Source: Nepenthes gracilis
Taxonomy: Eukaryota > Streptophyta > Magnoliopsida > Caryophyllales > Nepenthaceae
Direction of reading: 5' to 3'
DNA: 64,000 nucleotides
NCBI GenBank assembly: GCA_033239525.1
Contig: BSYO01000031.1
Coordinates: 2,512,467-2,576,466 of the forward strand
The notes below the pieces were generated by a model. That model had not been told where the DNA came from. It saw nothing but the letters and a program-made list of their open reading frames with translations, and did no database searches. The translations under genes and the position numbers were made by a program. Shown in pieces: positions 1 through 12,225 of this stretch (the stretch's first letter is position 1; each line of letters starts with the position of its first letter).

Positions 1-127
1 TATTTAGGAATGATGTGATTTGGATCCAAAGAACATTTTGATGTGCCAGGCTGCTATTTCAAATAGATCTACCCCTAACCCATTGTTTAATTGCAGGAAT
101 TGAGGGAATAAAAATTTCTAATGTAAA

Positions 128-263
128 TTTCCCATTTGATTAGTGATAGAATAAAAATTGTTATTTCCTGAGAATTGTTATTTCCACAAATATGGGAATA
201 ATAATAATTCTCACAACTTATACAAAAATTATTATTCTCACACATGTGGGAATAATAATTTAA

Positions 264-323
<60 letters not shown>

Positions 324-330
324 GTTTAGT
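128..330 (+). mobile_element. 5' half of an ATT-rich MITE (copy M1), split by an LTR element
   Basis: The left edge reads CATTTGATTAGTGATAGAAT, which matches the reverse complement of the right edge of the 3' half near 4,613-4,652 (ATGTTTGGTTGTTGGAATAG). Between the edge and the ATT tract are short blocks of the type GGGAATAATAATTCTCAC that recur in the other copies of this family (about 19.9-20.2 kb, 24.0-24.4 kb, 32.0 kb). The two halves are separated by the retrotransposon remnant at about 0.36-4.18 kb, so this looks like a nested insertion. Family assignment beyond 'MITE-like' is not possible from sequence alone, and I found no clear target duplication. Confidence 0.55.
264..323. repeat. 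(ATT)n microsatellite, about 20 units
   Basis: This is an uninterrupted run of ATT units inside the MITE half. Translated, it gives only poly-Tyr, poly-Ile or poly-Asn, so the ORFs across it are not genes. Confidence 0.95.
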
Positions 331-364
331 TAATAATAGAATGGAAATTATTATTCCTTCAAAA

Positions 365-890
365 AGATTATTTTTACGCGGCTCATCCAAATGTTTGCGA
401 CTATCCTGCATTTAGAATAATAATTTAAAACCTCGTAATGTCACTTCATATGCCCGATACATACACACGGCCATGTGCATTTGCAGAGTTATTATTATTT
501 TGCCCCTATAAATACTCACTTAAGGCATTCAAAGAAAGGGGGCTTTAATAAAAGAAGGAAAAGAAAGGGTCTCCTCCCTACCTTTGTATTTTGTACACAA
601 CCAACCAACGATAGCTCTTTCTCGCACTCTGCCTTATTTTATTATTTAATTCTCCATCTCTCTAACCCCAAACTTATTATTATTATTATAAAAGTCATTA
701 CACCTTCCAAAACAACACCCGATAATAACACTTATTATTTGATGAGCAAAGCGAGACAAGACGTATTTTATTCTCCCGTCATTATTATGGATAACCTTTC
801 AAGGACCATCCATACCTTACGCGAAAGGGTGTACGATTACCCGAGAGCTCGCGCCCACCATTATTATCAAGGAGGGGACTCAAGAGGCTA
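365..890 (+). repeat. 5' LTR remnant, heavily altered by ATT tracts
   Basis: Aligned to the 3' LTR it keeps ACGCGGCTCATCCAAA, AACCTCGTAA, the TATAAATA box at 507-514 and the TTGTATTTTGTACACAAC block near 587. The stretches between are replaced by short TTATTATT runs (near 490, 635, 678, 723 and 780). The GC-rich U5 part seen at 4,066-4,120 is missing here. The 3' LTR shows no such runs. Confidence 0.6.
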
Positions 891-3689
891 AGACCTGCCT
901 TTGGACACAAGGCCTAACCGGGCCTAAGAACCGTAAGACTCCTCGCCCGAGGACAGGGAAGGAGGGAGAAGGGCGAGCGCCCACCGAAGACCCAAAGACC
1001 GTCCGGCGCAATAATGATCCTGGGGGAAGAAAACGCTCGAGCCCATCGGCCTTCACCGACTCCATCACCAACATCCTAAGGCGGATCAAGGACGATAAGA
1101 TGGCCCCGGGCCTCAAGAACCTTGACTAATGGGAATACTATTACCATTGTTGTCACGGCCAATAAAGGATTGAAACTTCAGCAGAGATCAATCGAATATT
1201 GCGGAAGGCCATTTGACCGCTTTCCTCGCCACGACCTGGCCTCGGCCCTGCATTACAACCGGTCACGCCACTCCCAGAGGCAAGGCCAGATTTAAACACG
1301 CCCGACTGTTCTAGCAACGCCGATCGCGGGACCAAGAACCGAACATAATCGAGAAAAGACCCAAAAGCAAAGAAAAAGGACCACCAAGATTAAAATGTAA
1401 CAAGAGGAATTCAAGAAGGCCCTTTAACACGTTTCAATAAAAACGCCCATTCGCTGAGTTTATCAAGAACGAAGAGTCTCTCATTTTTTGCCTGTCCGAG
1501 CGCCCAAAGGTCGATCGTAATTTAGTCCGAGCGGCCCAAAAGGTCGATTTTTCTCAAGAAATCTTAAAAAGCCTTTGACGAAAGATAAATTGTCTAAAGA
1601 CTTTAGCATCATTTATTAAACAACGCATGTACATCGTGTAAGAAAAGGAAGAAAAATACATATACACATCCTAAGACGCTGGGGCTCAAGCCCGAGAGCT
1701 CACTCGCTGAGGCCGATCTACATGAAGCATCGGGGCTCTCATTGATCCGAAGGCCATGGACGGCCCTAGCCGTGAGGAGCTAGGGAAAGGCCTCCCTATA
1801 TAAATCTTTATTCCTGTCAAGCACATTATCATTAATAAGAAGATTAACGCTGTCCCGCAAGACTGCTCTCCAATAAGGGCCCAAGTTCCCATGGGACGAA
1901 ATGGACGCCCTTAGCTTCTCCTTCGAAAGATATAGCCTCTCAAAAATAGTTTCCTCTAACAAGGCTATCCTACTTCGTTATGGAACTGACTCCATCTTAG
2001 AGGCTATCTTTCCATGAAAAGAGCAAAAATCGTGAGAGCAAGAAAGAAAAAAGCAAAGGCCAAAACACTCAAAAACGATGAAGGTACTTTAAGGGGTATA
2101 ACATAGGCCTCCCTATAATGGGCCCACATCAACCTCCGACCGAGATAAAAGAGCATCAAGAAGTGGCGCCAAGGCCTCAATAGGAGGCGCCGCCGTCTCC
2201 TCCGCCTTCTTCAAAACCCACCGTAACGAACTTGGACTATATGGATGCTCAAAAGGATCCGAGGACACCGCAGGACTTCCTCTCTGACTGCTTCAAAGTC
2301 GCCTCCCTCTCGCGCCCGCAGAGGGGCTCACGCCTTGACCCATGTCCTCGGAGGAAAAATCCACAGAACCGGATCATCACAAGGGAGCCGGACGCCCGAG
2401 ATCTCCAAAGACGGGCCGGATCATCCGAGGACCCAGCAGAGGACCGGGATGAGGACGCAAGGGCAAGACCTTCCGTCTCCGAGGACTCCTAAAGTTCAAT
2501 GGTCCTCTTGAAAAGAGGGGCCACATCATCAACTACGTGGCGCCGCCGGAATCGACACGAGAGGAAGCACGCTTCATCGTGACGGCCGGGCGCTTTGAGC
2601 CTCCGGGTCGTGGCGCTCATCTCGGAAGACCGGGACGGACTTCCTATCCTCAAAGGCCGCGTCTCCCCAGATTCGATGGAGCCAACAAATACTCGGACCC
2701 GGGATTCCCACTGGCCTCTAGAAACTTCTCGCGACAACCAAATGTCAAGTTTATATGAAAGCTCCCAAGGTTGGCGAGCACCAGTCCGTGGACTCCTTCG
2801 CATTCCCCGAACGAAGGCTCGTCCACTCTTTCTCTCTCCCCCAACAGAATGGCCCATTCTCGTGAACTCCGAGGAAAAGTATATCAGCGAAAATCCGATG
2901 TCATAGGTCCAGGTTATTGAAGGAAACATAACCTCGACGGGTGGTGACACTCAAAAGCTTGTTATGGCATCTCAAGAAAACGATAAGGAGACTAAATACC
3001 TTACCGGATCTCGCGTGGATCGTCCAAACCGCAACCTCCTCTAAGATGAACCTCGTAAATGGTAATGAAGCCGCTTCGACGCCCTATCCTCTCGCAATAA
3101 GCACACCCGCGGACTTCTTCGAATCTTCGAAAGATTACCAAGGGTCATCGTAAAAGCAATCTCCCCACTCCGGCGCCGAATTGAAAAGTGAAGGTGAAAA
3201 GGGACAAGGAACTTTTTGATGGGAAGACAACGCAAAGAAGAGAAAACAAAAGGGAAACGGCGTAAACGGCCCCGCGAGGAAAGAAAACCATTTATAAGTT
3301 TGAAAATTTGAAAGGGCGCCATCATTGCCCTAGGTCAAGAGGGAAATAATGACCTTTGCCTTAAGGTCAAATCACGTATTTAATGCTCTGAGTTCCTGAC
3401 ATCACCGAAATATTGGTTGACCATAAACCCGAGGACACAATACATCTCTGAACTAAGTTGGAAGATAGGCCTTGCCGCCATCACTCATCGGACGGCCGTT
3501 AATTCTCATAAATGCCATCGAAGGAAAGTCAGAAAGATGGGACATGCCAAACGGTCGAGGACTTCGAACCCTTTGGCATTCTCAAAAGAATGGGCAAAAG
3601 GGCGAGTGAGACCCGAAAGCCCAGTCAACGAAAGGTGTAAAAGCCCGGACATTCCACAATAGGCAAAAGCCTTTAAAACGACCGAGAAC

Positions 3690-4180
3690 CCTCTCATCCC
3701 GTCCGAGAACAAGCACATGTGGCATGTAGTACGCGGGCTCATCCAAAGGATGGTTAAGCTCCCACGTGTTTTGAGAATGCCACGGCTTCCCTGTCGCTAA
3801 CCACCAAACCTCGTAACATGCCGTGTCACTTTTTCTCTGTTCACCAAACACGCTCAAGGTCTTTATGTTGGTAGTCAGCCTCCCTGTAGCCTTGGGCATT
3901 CCCAATCTGCTTTTGCCCCTATAAATACTCACTTAAGGCATTCAAAGAAAGGGGGCTTGGCTGCAAGTAAAAAAAGCTCAAGAAGAGATAAAAGAAGGAA
4001 AAGAAAGGGTCTCCTCCCTACCTTGTATTTTGTACACAACCAACCAACGATAGCTTTCTCAGCCTCACGTTTTTTTCCTCCTCATTTTAAGGGGAGGTTT
4101 TTCACGTAAAATCGGGTCTCAATCTCTCCATCTCTAACCCCGAACTTCCAAACTCTTATGTTGCTCGGACCCGAAAATCG
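3690..4180 (+). repeat. 3' LTR of the 0.4-4.2 kb element
   Basis: A TATAAATA box lies at 3,920-3,927. Downstream is a U5-like block at 4,066-4,120 (TTAAGGGGAGGTTTTTCACG and neighbours), which matches in reverse orientation the U5 part of the solo LTR near 47.87-47.93 kb. The LTR start is uncertain and could lie as far left as about 3,350, after the purine-rich stretch at 3,184-3,216. Confidence 0.6.
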
Positions 4181-4181
4181 G

Positions 4182-4201
4182 TGAATTATTATTATTATTT
4201 G

Positions 4202-4292
<91 letters not shown>

Positions 4293-4332
4293 TTGTATTA
4301 TTATTATTACATGTAAGAATAACAATTCTTCA

Positions 4333-4364
<32 letters not shown>

Positions 4365-4652
4365 GATATTATTATTATTACATATTATTATTATTATTAT
4401 GTATATATTATTATATGTTATTATTATTATTATTATTTATTAGATATTATTATTATTATTATTATTATTACTATTATCACATTATTCCTCATACTATTCT
4501 ACAGACCAAATAATAAAATACTAATTTTTACCTTATTCTATTCCAACTACCAAATATAAGAATAATAATTTTTAACTCTATTCTCATCATTTTCTATTCC
4601 CTGGAATAACTATTCTATTTTCACATTATTCTATTCCAACAACCAAACATAC
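4182..4652 (+). mobile_element. 3' half of ATT-rich MITE M1, with a large (ATT)n tract
   Basis: It starts with a long ATT microsatellite (main run 4,205-4,292, about 29 units, with further runs to about 4,470). The family's typical 3' part follows: ATACTATTCTACAGACCAAA, TTCTATTCCAACTACCAAAT and finally ATTCTATTCCAACAACCAAA at 4,628-4,647. The same succession is present near 24.24-24.39 kb. The long poly-Asn and poly-Tyr reading frames here are products of the microsatellite. Confidence 0.6.
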
Positions 4653-4659
4653 GTAAGAG

Positions 4660-7600
4660 TTTAAATCCGAAAAAAAATTAAATATTTAACTTAGTACGAA
4701 ATATTTTTTTAACTAAAATGATAATTTAGAAGATTTTTTAAAAATTTTAAATATTATCTGTTAAATTTTTTTTATTTCAGGTAATGCCCTACTTTAGGTA
4801 TGCATTACCATTAAGAAGTATATGAAAAGAAGAAAAAATTGAAGTTGTTATGGAACCAACTTTGAACTAATGAATCATAAATCTTCTATACCACATATAT
4901 AAATAATAGATCATATTATTGTGATATCTCCTCATATTATTTCAGATACTTAAATTAATAATACATTAGATAGACCAAAATACATAATAATAAATAAATT
5001 GATACCTCTTTTGTTGTATAATTGTGAAAGATATGGATGTGGGAACCTTACTTAGAGGAGATGCATTGGATTTTTTTCTGCATGACTTATGCTATTCAAT
5101 GGTCCTTAAGGTCAAGTTGTGGTTGGAATGACTTTTTGAGTCCTAAAGGTATGGGGCTGAGGTAATTTCTTCTCAAGATGGATGACAATAACCTCTCAAT
5201 TAAAGACTTCATGGTCCTTGATTTGCTCTTCTTGTCAAAGGTCCTTTTCTATGTGGAAAGCTCAAGCTTTAGTATTTTGAGTTGGAACCTTGTTGCACAT
5301 ATTTCTCATAACTGTGAAGGCGACGATTCTAAAGCAATGACAGCTTTGTAACTTCTTCCTCTATTCATGCCCTTTGATTTGCATCTTCTTCATTATTTCC
5401 GTTATGTTGACGTGCAGTATCTTATCAACCAATAAATTAGTTATTTGTCTAAATTTTTTTCTTCAGATGATATTATTATGGTGTGCTAGCTCATTAATAT
5501 AGCTAACGGCTTGGTCTTAGTGCCTGATCAACGGGTCTTAACTTCCCAAGGGTCAGCCCTTTAGGCCCCGATCTAAAATGTTCATCCAACTACTAGGATT
5601 ATGTCTTACTTTTAATCATGGCCATCAATGCTTGCCTCAAAGCTAGAGCACAAATCTATGGCTCAGAAAATAAAATTAAAAATTAATTTGTTGACGTAAG
5701 TGTGAATATAATATTTTGTCGTTAATATACTATGAACATATTTTATAAATATTTTTTATAAATGCATTTGTTAGCCCGAGTGTAATATTTTGTAATTATA
5801 TAATATCAGAAAATATCTTCTGAATATTCTTTAAATATCCTTTTCTTCTTTGTACAAAAATACATTAATGTCAATAAGATCAATTAATTTATCTTAGAAG
5901 ATAATGTTTTATAATTCATACATTATCGAAAATATCTACTCGATATTTTATAAATGCCCTTCTTTTTTATTATATAAAAATATATCAATATCAATAAAAT
6001 CAGTTAATTTTTCTTCATTTAACAATTAAAAATTTACTAATCTAATTAATTAATTTCACTACTTTACTGTTGTACATGAAGGTGACTACTACATTGTCTT
6101 TTAGAAGTTTGGGTGGTAAGTGTTCTTGTGGTTGATCCTATAATTCTTGATAATTTTTCTTACTATTCTTTCAAATTTAATCATGTGGATATAAGTTATG
6201 AGTCTCAAAATATTTTTAATAATATTAAATTAAATTAAATTAATAAAATTTAAAATTAATTGAGATTTTGAATCAAGTTAATTTTTAAATCAAAATAAAT
6301 TAGGTCAAATAACATCTGACCTAGTGTCGACCTACGCATATGTATAACTTGGACAGTAAGGTCACACCCGAGGGATGCTTTTAGGGCTTTTATGTATATT
6401 TTAGACAGATTAATTACACCCAATATATACCCAATTGACATATATATTTGAGATCGACGTTTATGCACCAATTTTCATAAATAGGTTTCTTGACCAATTT
6501 TCGATCATTTTCAACTAATTTTTAGGTGAAAGAGAGAGGAAAAAAAGGTGGGAGAAGAAAAAATTTAAGAAAATATCAAATATATTTTGCTAGAATTAAA
6601 TTAAGATAAGTGTACTCAAACCCACATTTTTTTTATTACTATCCTTTTCTAAGATATCTGAATATTTATTATTTTAAATACTTATATATATATTATTTTC
6701 GTAGTTAACGTATTATTACTTTATATGCATGTAATCTTATTTCCATTTTATAAAAATTTTATAAAATGCATATTTTGAATTCATACACATCAAATTTAAA
6801 TGCTAATTTTCTATGATAATGTTCTTACATGTCTTTAACTTTTATTCATTATTTTTACATGTCTTTAATTTTAATTTACATGTTCTGAATTAACACATAA
6901 TTATTTATATATGTTTATATTTAAAATAAATCGATGAAATTACATTGATCAAGCTAATTTTCTATAATTTTTGTACTTAATAATTTCTATATATTTGTAA
7001 ATTATACAATATAACTCTTACATATTTTTAAATGCATGTTGAAGTTTATGCAAGAATCTATTTTGTTGCATATCACATATTTGAATTAAAAAAAAAAGAC
7101 TTTATATAAGTTTAATAATAAGTGTATTTTCTTCGATATGAAAAATTTAAGAATATATTCGTATCTGATTAGAGTTTTCAGTTTGATTATATACGAACAA
7201 TTGTAGAGAATTTATAACATATATTTAGATATATCATAATATATTATTAATAAATCAAATATCACCTATCATCCGTAGACCTGAAAAGTAGTGTTTGGCC
7301 TCATCTATAAGGTTATATGTAAATAGTCAATCTATATATATTAAATAGTAGTGTATAATCTTTAATTATGTGAAAATAATTATAACTCAAGTTTTGATAT
7401 TTATCATTTATTGATGAAATCATCACTATTCCTTAATCTCCTATATTTTCTTTATGATTTGAGCATATCAAATATATAAAAACTTAACAATCATTATTAT
7501 TATTATTATGGCATGATATTTTGATAACTATATTAGTTGATAATTTCTATGTAACCAGATCCAAGCGGCCGCTAAGGGCAAGGTTTAGGTCACCATAGCC

Positions 7601-9069
7601 ATAATGATAGTATAGTTAACTCTTGAATTCTATAGCTTCTTACTTAGATACATCTTCAAATCTCACTTTATTATTTGTTATTGGTTATTAACTTTGTAAA
7701 CTATATAAAAAAAAAAACAATGCTAATTGTAATATTTTATGAGACCTATAATCATTTTATGGTTTTTAAATTATTATATTATTTTATAATTTAATAATAT
7801 AAAATTAAACATCAACTACTTAAATTTATGTTTAATATTTTTTAAAAAAATAAAATTGATTTTTCTCTCACATTCTTATCTTTTTTTTTTTAATTCATGA
7901 AAGTTACAAATTCTTTATATAAAATATTAACTCAAATTTTCTGAAAAACTTCCTAAATCGAAATTTATTTACTCTTCTTATTCAAATATAAAAAACAGTC
8001 ATCATAATAATCCATAAAATCCCTCGGTTTTTTCACAACATATAATTCATAATTTTGTTATTTACATGGTGAAAAGATGATCGATTCTTTAATTATAAGA
8101 ATATTTTTTTATCTAAAATTAAACTCTTTAAAAATATTTTTTTTAATAAAATTATATAAAATTATAATATTTAATTAACTTAATAAATTATTAAATATAT
8201 GGTGATAATATATAATAATTCTAACACTAATGAGTGGTCATGTGTTGCAATGCTATTAGCTAAAAGTTCACTTTCATCTCAAGGTTTAATATTATTGGTC
8301 AAACTTAAACCTATGTATTTCTAGATGCACTAATTTTTTAATTTATAATATAATATTATAAATATTATATACTTTTATTTTGTGGTTTAAACTTATTAAT
8401 AAAAGATAATTTATCCCCACATTTATAAGAATTAATTAAATCCAATATATTTTATAAAAATAACCATATATTTTTTAAAAAAGTTATATAATATTATAAA
8501 ATAATATAATATTTCTGATATATTATCGAAGGCAATAACAAATTTGGCAGAGTCAAATAAGATATGCAGAATTTTTATTATTGACTAAAAATCTTAATTT
8601 TATCCATCCATCTATTCTTAGCTAAATAGATGAATAGACATAGTATTATTTGAAAATATTTTAGTATAGTAAAAAAATATTTCCTATCTTTATTATTTAA
8701 AAAATAGCAATGCATGAAAATTGAGTCTTATATACAATGTGGAACCTATTCTTATTTTTTGTCTTATGATCCTCTTAATTTAGAAGATTTCGAGATAAAA
8801 TGGACAACTCATGTAGCATCGGGACTTCTTTCTTCGATGGGTTATGCGCCCGTGGGCATGCTTCACTCATACAAATCTTCTGATGAGTGTCTCGACAGTC
8901 CACCATAGAAATCGACATGGATCACAACCAAATCAGATACTAAAAGTTAGTAGGCCAAGAAGCATTTCGAGCAATAAAAAGCTATGGTAATTATCTTTTA
9001 TCAAAGATAGTTAAATAATTATGAATTATTAGGACTTGAAAGGTTAAATAATGCTATTTTATAAGAAAT
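4660..9069. other. AT-rich intergenic DNA without a recognisable gene
   Basis: Stop codons are dense in all frames. A less AT-biased piece at about 5,030-5,560 looks like eroded coding or element sequence, but I could not identify it. A repeat shared with 16.8 kb lies at 5,685-5,801. The region around 7,265-7,400 resembles 44,440-44,520 weakly. Nothing else is supported. Confidence 0.6.
5685..5801 (+). repeat. Dispersed repeat, second copy at 16,777-16,893
   Basis: About 117 bp match the later copy with only scattered differences; both contain GAATATAATATTTTGTCGTT (first base variable) and TGCATTTGTTAGCCC (TGGCATTTGTTAGCCC in the other copy). In the 16.8-kb copy this segment is joined directly to a second duplicated segment. 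Confidence 0.8.
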
Positions 9070-9580
9070 TATGATCATTTTGATAGGGACAGCTGAAAAT
9101 GGACCAGCCCATCGCGAAGGCCCATGGATGAGTTGAGAACGTAGTGAATAGTGGCCCATGGCCTACTCCTACATGCCAGAAACTTACCATAATCGATAAC
9201 CATCATACCAAACACATTTCCTGATTTGGTCAAAGGAGGAAGGAAACTGGCACTGAAACAATATTTCCTTATCTATCCGAGTAATTCTATAGGTGGCTAT
9301 TACCAATCAGGAAAGGTCAAAACTATTCGCCAATCCTATAAATACTCTTCACTACACTAAGAAATGGGGAGAGGAAGAAATAATCAGAAAATTCTCAACC
9401 TAAAAAGGGCATCCACAGAATTCATTCACAATTCTATCTTTCTCACTCTCAAGCAACTCTACGCTGAGTGCAGCCTCCCAGGCAAATACCATCCCTACTC
9501 CCGTGCATCATTTCTTTCATCTCTCGTCATTGCATCTTTCTATTCTTTAAGAAAGAATATTGATTTTAATGTCGAATGAT
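9070..9580 (+). mobile_element. LTR-like promoter fragment (degenerate)
   Basis: This GC-richer block in AT-rich surroundings carries CCTATAAATACTCTTCAC, with TATAAATA at 9,337-9,344. It is followed by a transcribed-looking, CT-rich stretch with ATTCTATCTTTCTCACTCTC near 9,430. The layout is that of the U3-R part of a plant LTR. A 71-codon ORF (9,364-9,579) lies downstream of the TATA box and has no recognisable domain. It could be a leftover 5' LTR of the broken Tat element at 12.2-15.3 kb, but I found no matching partner, so this is inference. Confidence 0.35.
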
Positions 9581-11869
9581 ATATCAAAAAGTGAGTCCTC
9601 TCAATTCTCTGATTACTTATATTTAATTGTAGCGTGTAAAATTTAAACTTTCATAAACGGAGATCAGACCTACTCTGTTCAACTGGTAAGGAAGATCCGA
9701 ATCTCAAGACACATCATTCTTAGACAAAAAAGAATCGTATCGAAAAGTTTTTACATGACTTTCGAAGCTTGAAACTCACAATAATATTATTATTATATAT
9801 TTATAAAGTACGATCATAATGTATTTGATGTGATGGTAGCGATTGCCGACTATAAGGATAATAAGATGGTCTTTTTTTTTAAATAATTGAAAACTATTAA
9901 GGTGAAGATAATATTCCAATTTACAAATTGTGAAAGACTATATTATTCTTGATCAATTTAGAGTTCAAATCCGTTCTTATTTAAGATGTTTTCTGTTTTT
10001 AGATAGACCCGAGACATTGATTTCTAATCCTATCGCGTATGGTTTCATCCTTTAAATGATGCTTTAAAGAAGAAATACAATATTGTTACTTATAAACAGA
10101 AAGTTACCTCATTACTCAACCAATATAAGATAATTCTGTATATAATTAGCCTTACTTCTAATAAAAATGTGATCATGCTGTTATATTAAGAGCATTGGTA
10201 TGAATTTTTGCAGATGGCTTTATTGTGGAGTTCTAAGGTCGTGTCAGTTTTCATTCGAGATGTTACCCACTTTAAAATAAGTCAATAGACGCATCCAATT
10301 GCATATCTCGTCCAGTATAATTTTGTTACTTAAAAGATGTCTCGAATAAAAAGTTTAGCCTTTTAATTTATAAAGAAGAGACCACCTATTTATCTAACTA
10401 TTATAAAATAATTTACTGAGATAGCATAACCATTCATAAGAAAAAAATATTATTATATTTTCATAGAGTAAGGTGATAATAAGGTGGCCATTGCCGGCCG
10501 ATAGGATGCCGAAAACTTGATGGTTGTGGCGGCCGCCGGGTGGCGGCGGAGATGACGATGACAATATGTAATTTTTTAAAGCAATGAATATTCTTTACAC
10601 AAATAAATTATAATCATATTTATTTATTTATTTTCTCTTGCCATAAATTTTACTTGATTCTAAAACAAAATTATTATTAGGTCCCGTTTGGTTCTATCAA
10701 AAAATTAGAATTAAAATTCAAATTTTTAGGACGGATTTTAATTTTATTATTTGACATCAAGAGGAATCAGGGCTTTAATTTTATATTCTAATTTTTTGAG
10801 ATTAAAGAATAATATATCATAATTTTTTAAATATTTTTAAAGATACAATAAATATTTATAACTATAAAATTAAAAATTATCTATTAATTAAATATAATAA
10901 ATTTTAAAAAAAAACTATTATAATTTAAAAGTTACGTTCATGGGGCAACTGTTTTAATTTTTTAATTCTAGCCTACAATACATAATATTGTATTAGATTC
11001 TTATATAATTAATTTTATTATTTTTGAATAAAAACATTAATTTTCTAACCTATAATACATATTAAAAATCTCATAGACATTATAAAAAGAAATACTTATA
11101 TACTTAAAATATATAATATAATTTAATATAACTTTGTCATATTTTATCTGCTCAACAATGTTACAGATTTATTATACTTAAAAATAAAATTATGTCTTCT
11201 GCTTTTATCGGTTCAGATTCCAACATCGGACAAAATACCTGAATTGATTTTGAGACTCTCACAAAAGTTGGGACAAAAATCAAAATTTAAGACTTCGTTA
11301 CAGATTCTTCAGAATGGGGGATCTTGCTCTGCAGAGTAGATATTTTACCCTTTTTTTTAAATTTTTTTATAAAATTTATATTGAAAAAATTAAATAATGG
11401 ATGAAATACTTACTCTGCAACATAGAAATCCCAGTCTCCCGATTCTTCGGCTACCAACCCCTACAGCAAATATGACTGGATTTTGTTATGATCATCTTAA
11501 ATATTATATTTATTCAACCGCTTAGTTGTTATAATCTATTCTTATAATATGAAAATCTAATACTAAAATAACATAATAAAATATTATTTAAATCCTTACC
11601 CTCCATCACTTTTAAAATAATTTAAATTATTTAAAAATAAAAAAATTAATATTTAAAAAAATTATAATAAAATTGGTGAATTACCATCAAATTGATTGAC
11701 ATGACAACAAATTCTATAACATATGTTAATTTAATTGAAATATGTTTACTAAAATTTATAATTTGTTTTTAAATATTAATAAAAATACTTATTTATTATT
11801 TTATCATTTTAAAAAAATCCACTGAATAAATTGGAATGATAGTGAACACACTTCACATAAAGAAAAAAA
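9581..11869. other. Intergenic DNA, no gene recognised
   Basis: The stretch is AT-rich with stops in all frames. It holds a short GC island at 10,490-10,560 (GCGGCCGCCGGGTGGCGGCG) of unknown meaning. GGTCCCGTTTGGTTC at 10,681-10,695 resembles the terminal motif of many plant MITEs, but the opposite end was not found. Confidence 0.5.
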
Positions 11870-12225
11870 AATAAAGACTAATATTTCTTATTAATTTAAA
11901 ATATTAAAAGGATTTAATTTGTTTAATTCATATTAAAAATCACATATCGTAATAATAAATTATATATAATGTTTTTATATTATTTTAGAATTTTATATTT
12001 AATTTATTTATATACAATTTTCTTTTTTTATATCTAGTTTTTTATTTATTTATGTTAGAATTTTCTTGAGTAGAGCAATTGACTCTACACCCAATAAAAT
12101 AAATATATAATATTTATTATTTATTTATTTATAAAATATTTATTTTTATAATAATTATAATAATAAATTATATGACACAAATAGTAAATAAATGATTAAC
12201 AGATGGCTTTACAACGAAAAGCTCG
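11870..12225 (+). repeat. 356-bp repeat duplicated at 16,918-17,273
   Basis: It is nearly identical to 16,918-17,273, including AATTTTCTTGAGTAGA, the TTATATGA-ACA stretch and the first 23 bases of the gag-like ORF (ATGGCTTTACAAC followed by AAAA and CTCG). It could be an LTR of the adjacent gypsy element or simply a duplicated flank. I saw no primer-binding site or polypurine tract at the expected places. Confidence 0.8.

Larger units (their letters stand above)
365..4180 (+). mobile_element. Degenerate LTR retrotransposon without coding capacity (LARD-like)
   Basis: Two related blocks bound a GC-richer interior of about 2.8 kb in otherwise AT-rich DNA. Both blocks contain CCCCTATAAATACTCACTTA, then CATTCAAAGAAAGGGGGCTT, then TTGTATTTTGTACACAACCA, in the order and spacing expected of a U3-R-U5 promoter region. 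The interior has many short ORFs but no recognisable reverse transcriptase, integrase or gag motif. It is therefore a non-autonomous or badly decayed element; a large non-coding derivative of the gypsy type is the best guess. Exact LTR ends and target duplication could not be fixed, because the flanks run straight into ATT repeats of the host MITE. Confidence 0.65.

Noticed and set aside
158..415. 85-codon ORF with a long poly-Tyr run
   Set aside because: It is the translation of the (ATT)n microsatellite and its flanks; no domain, and it lies inside a MITE.
2489..2950. 153-codon minus-strand ORF in the GC-rich interior of the first LTR element
   Set aside because: No recognisable motif; several other ORFs overlap it on both strands, as expected from GC-rich DNA with few stops.
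4134..4513. Overlapping ORFs with poly-Asn (minus) and poly-Tyr (plus) runs
   Set aside because: Both come from the same ATT microsatellite read on opposite strands.
7560..7600. A GCGGCCGC (NotI) site in AT-rich DNA, considered as a cloning or vector remnant
   Set aside because: No vector or adaptor sequence is seen beside it; another one at 10,517 is within a natural GC-rich patch.
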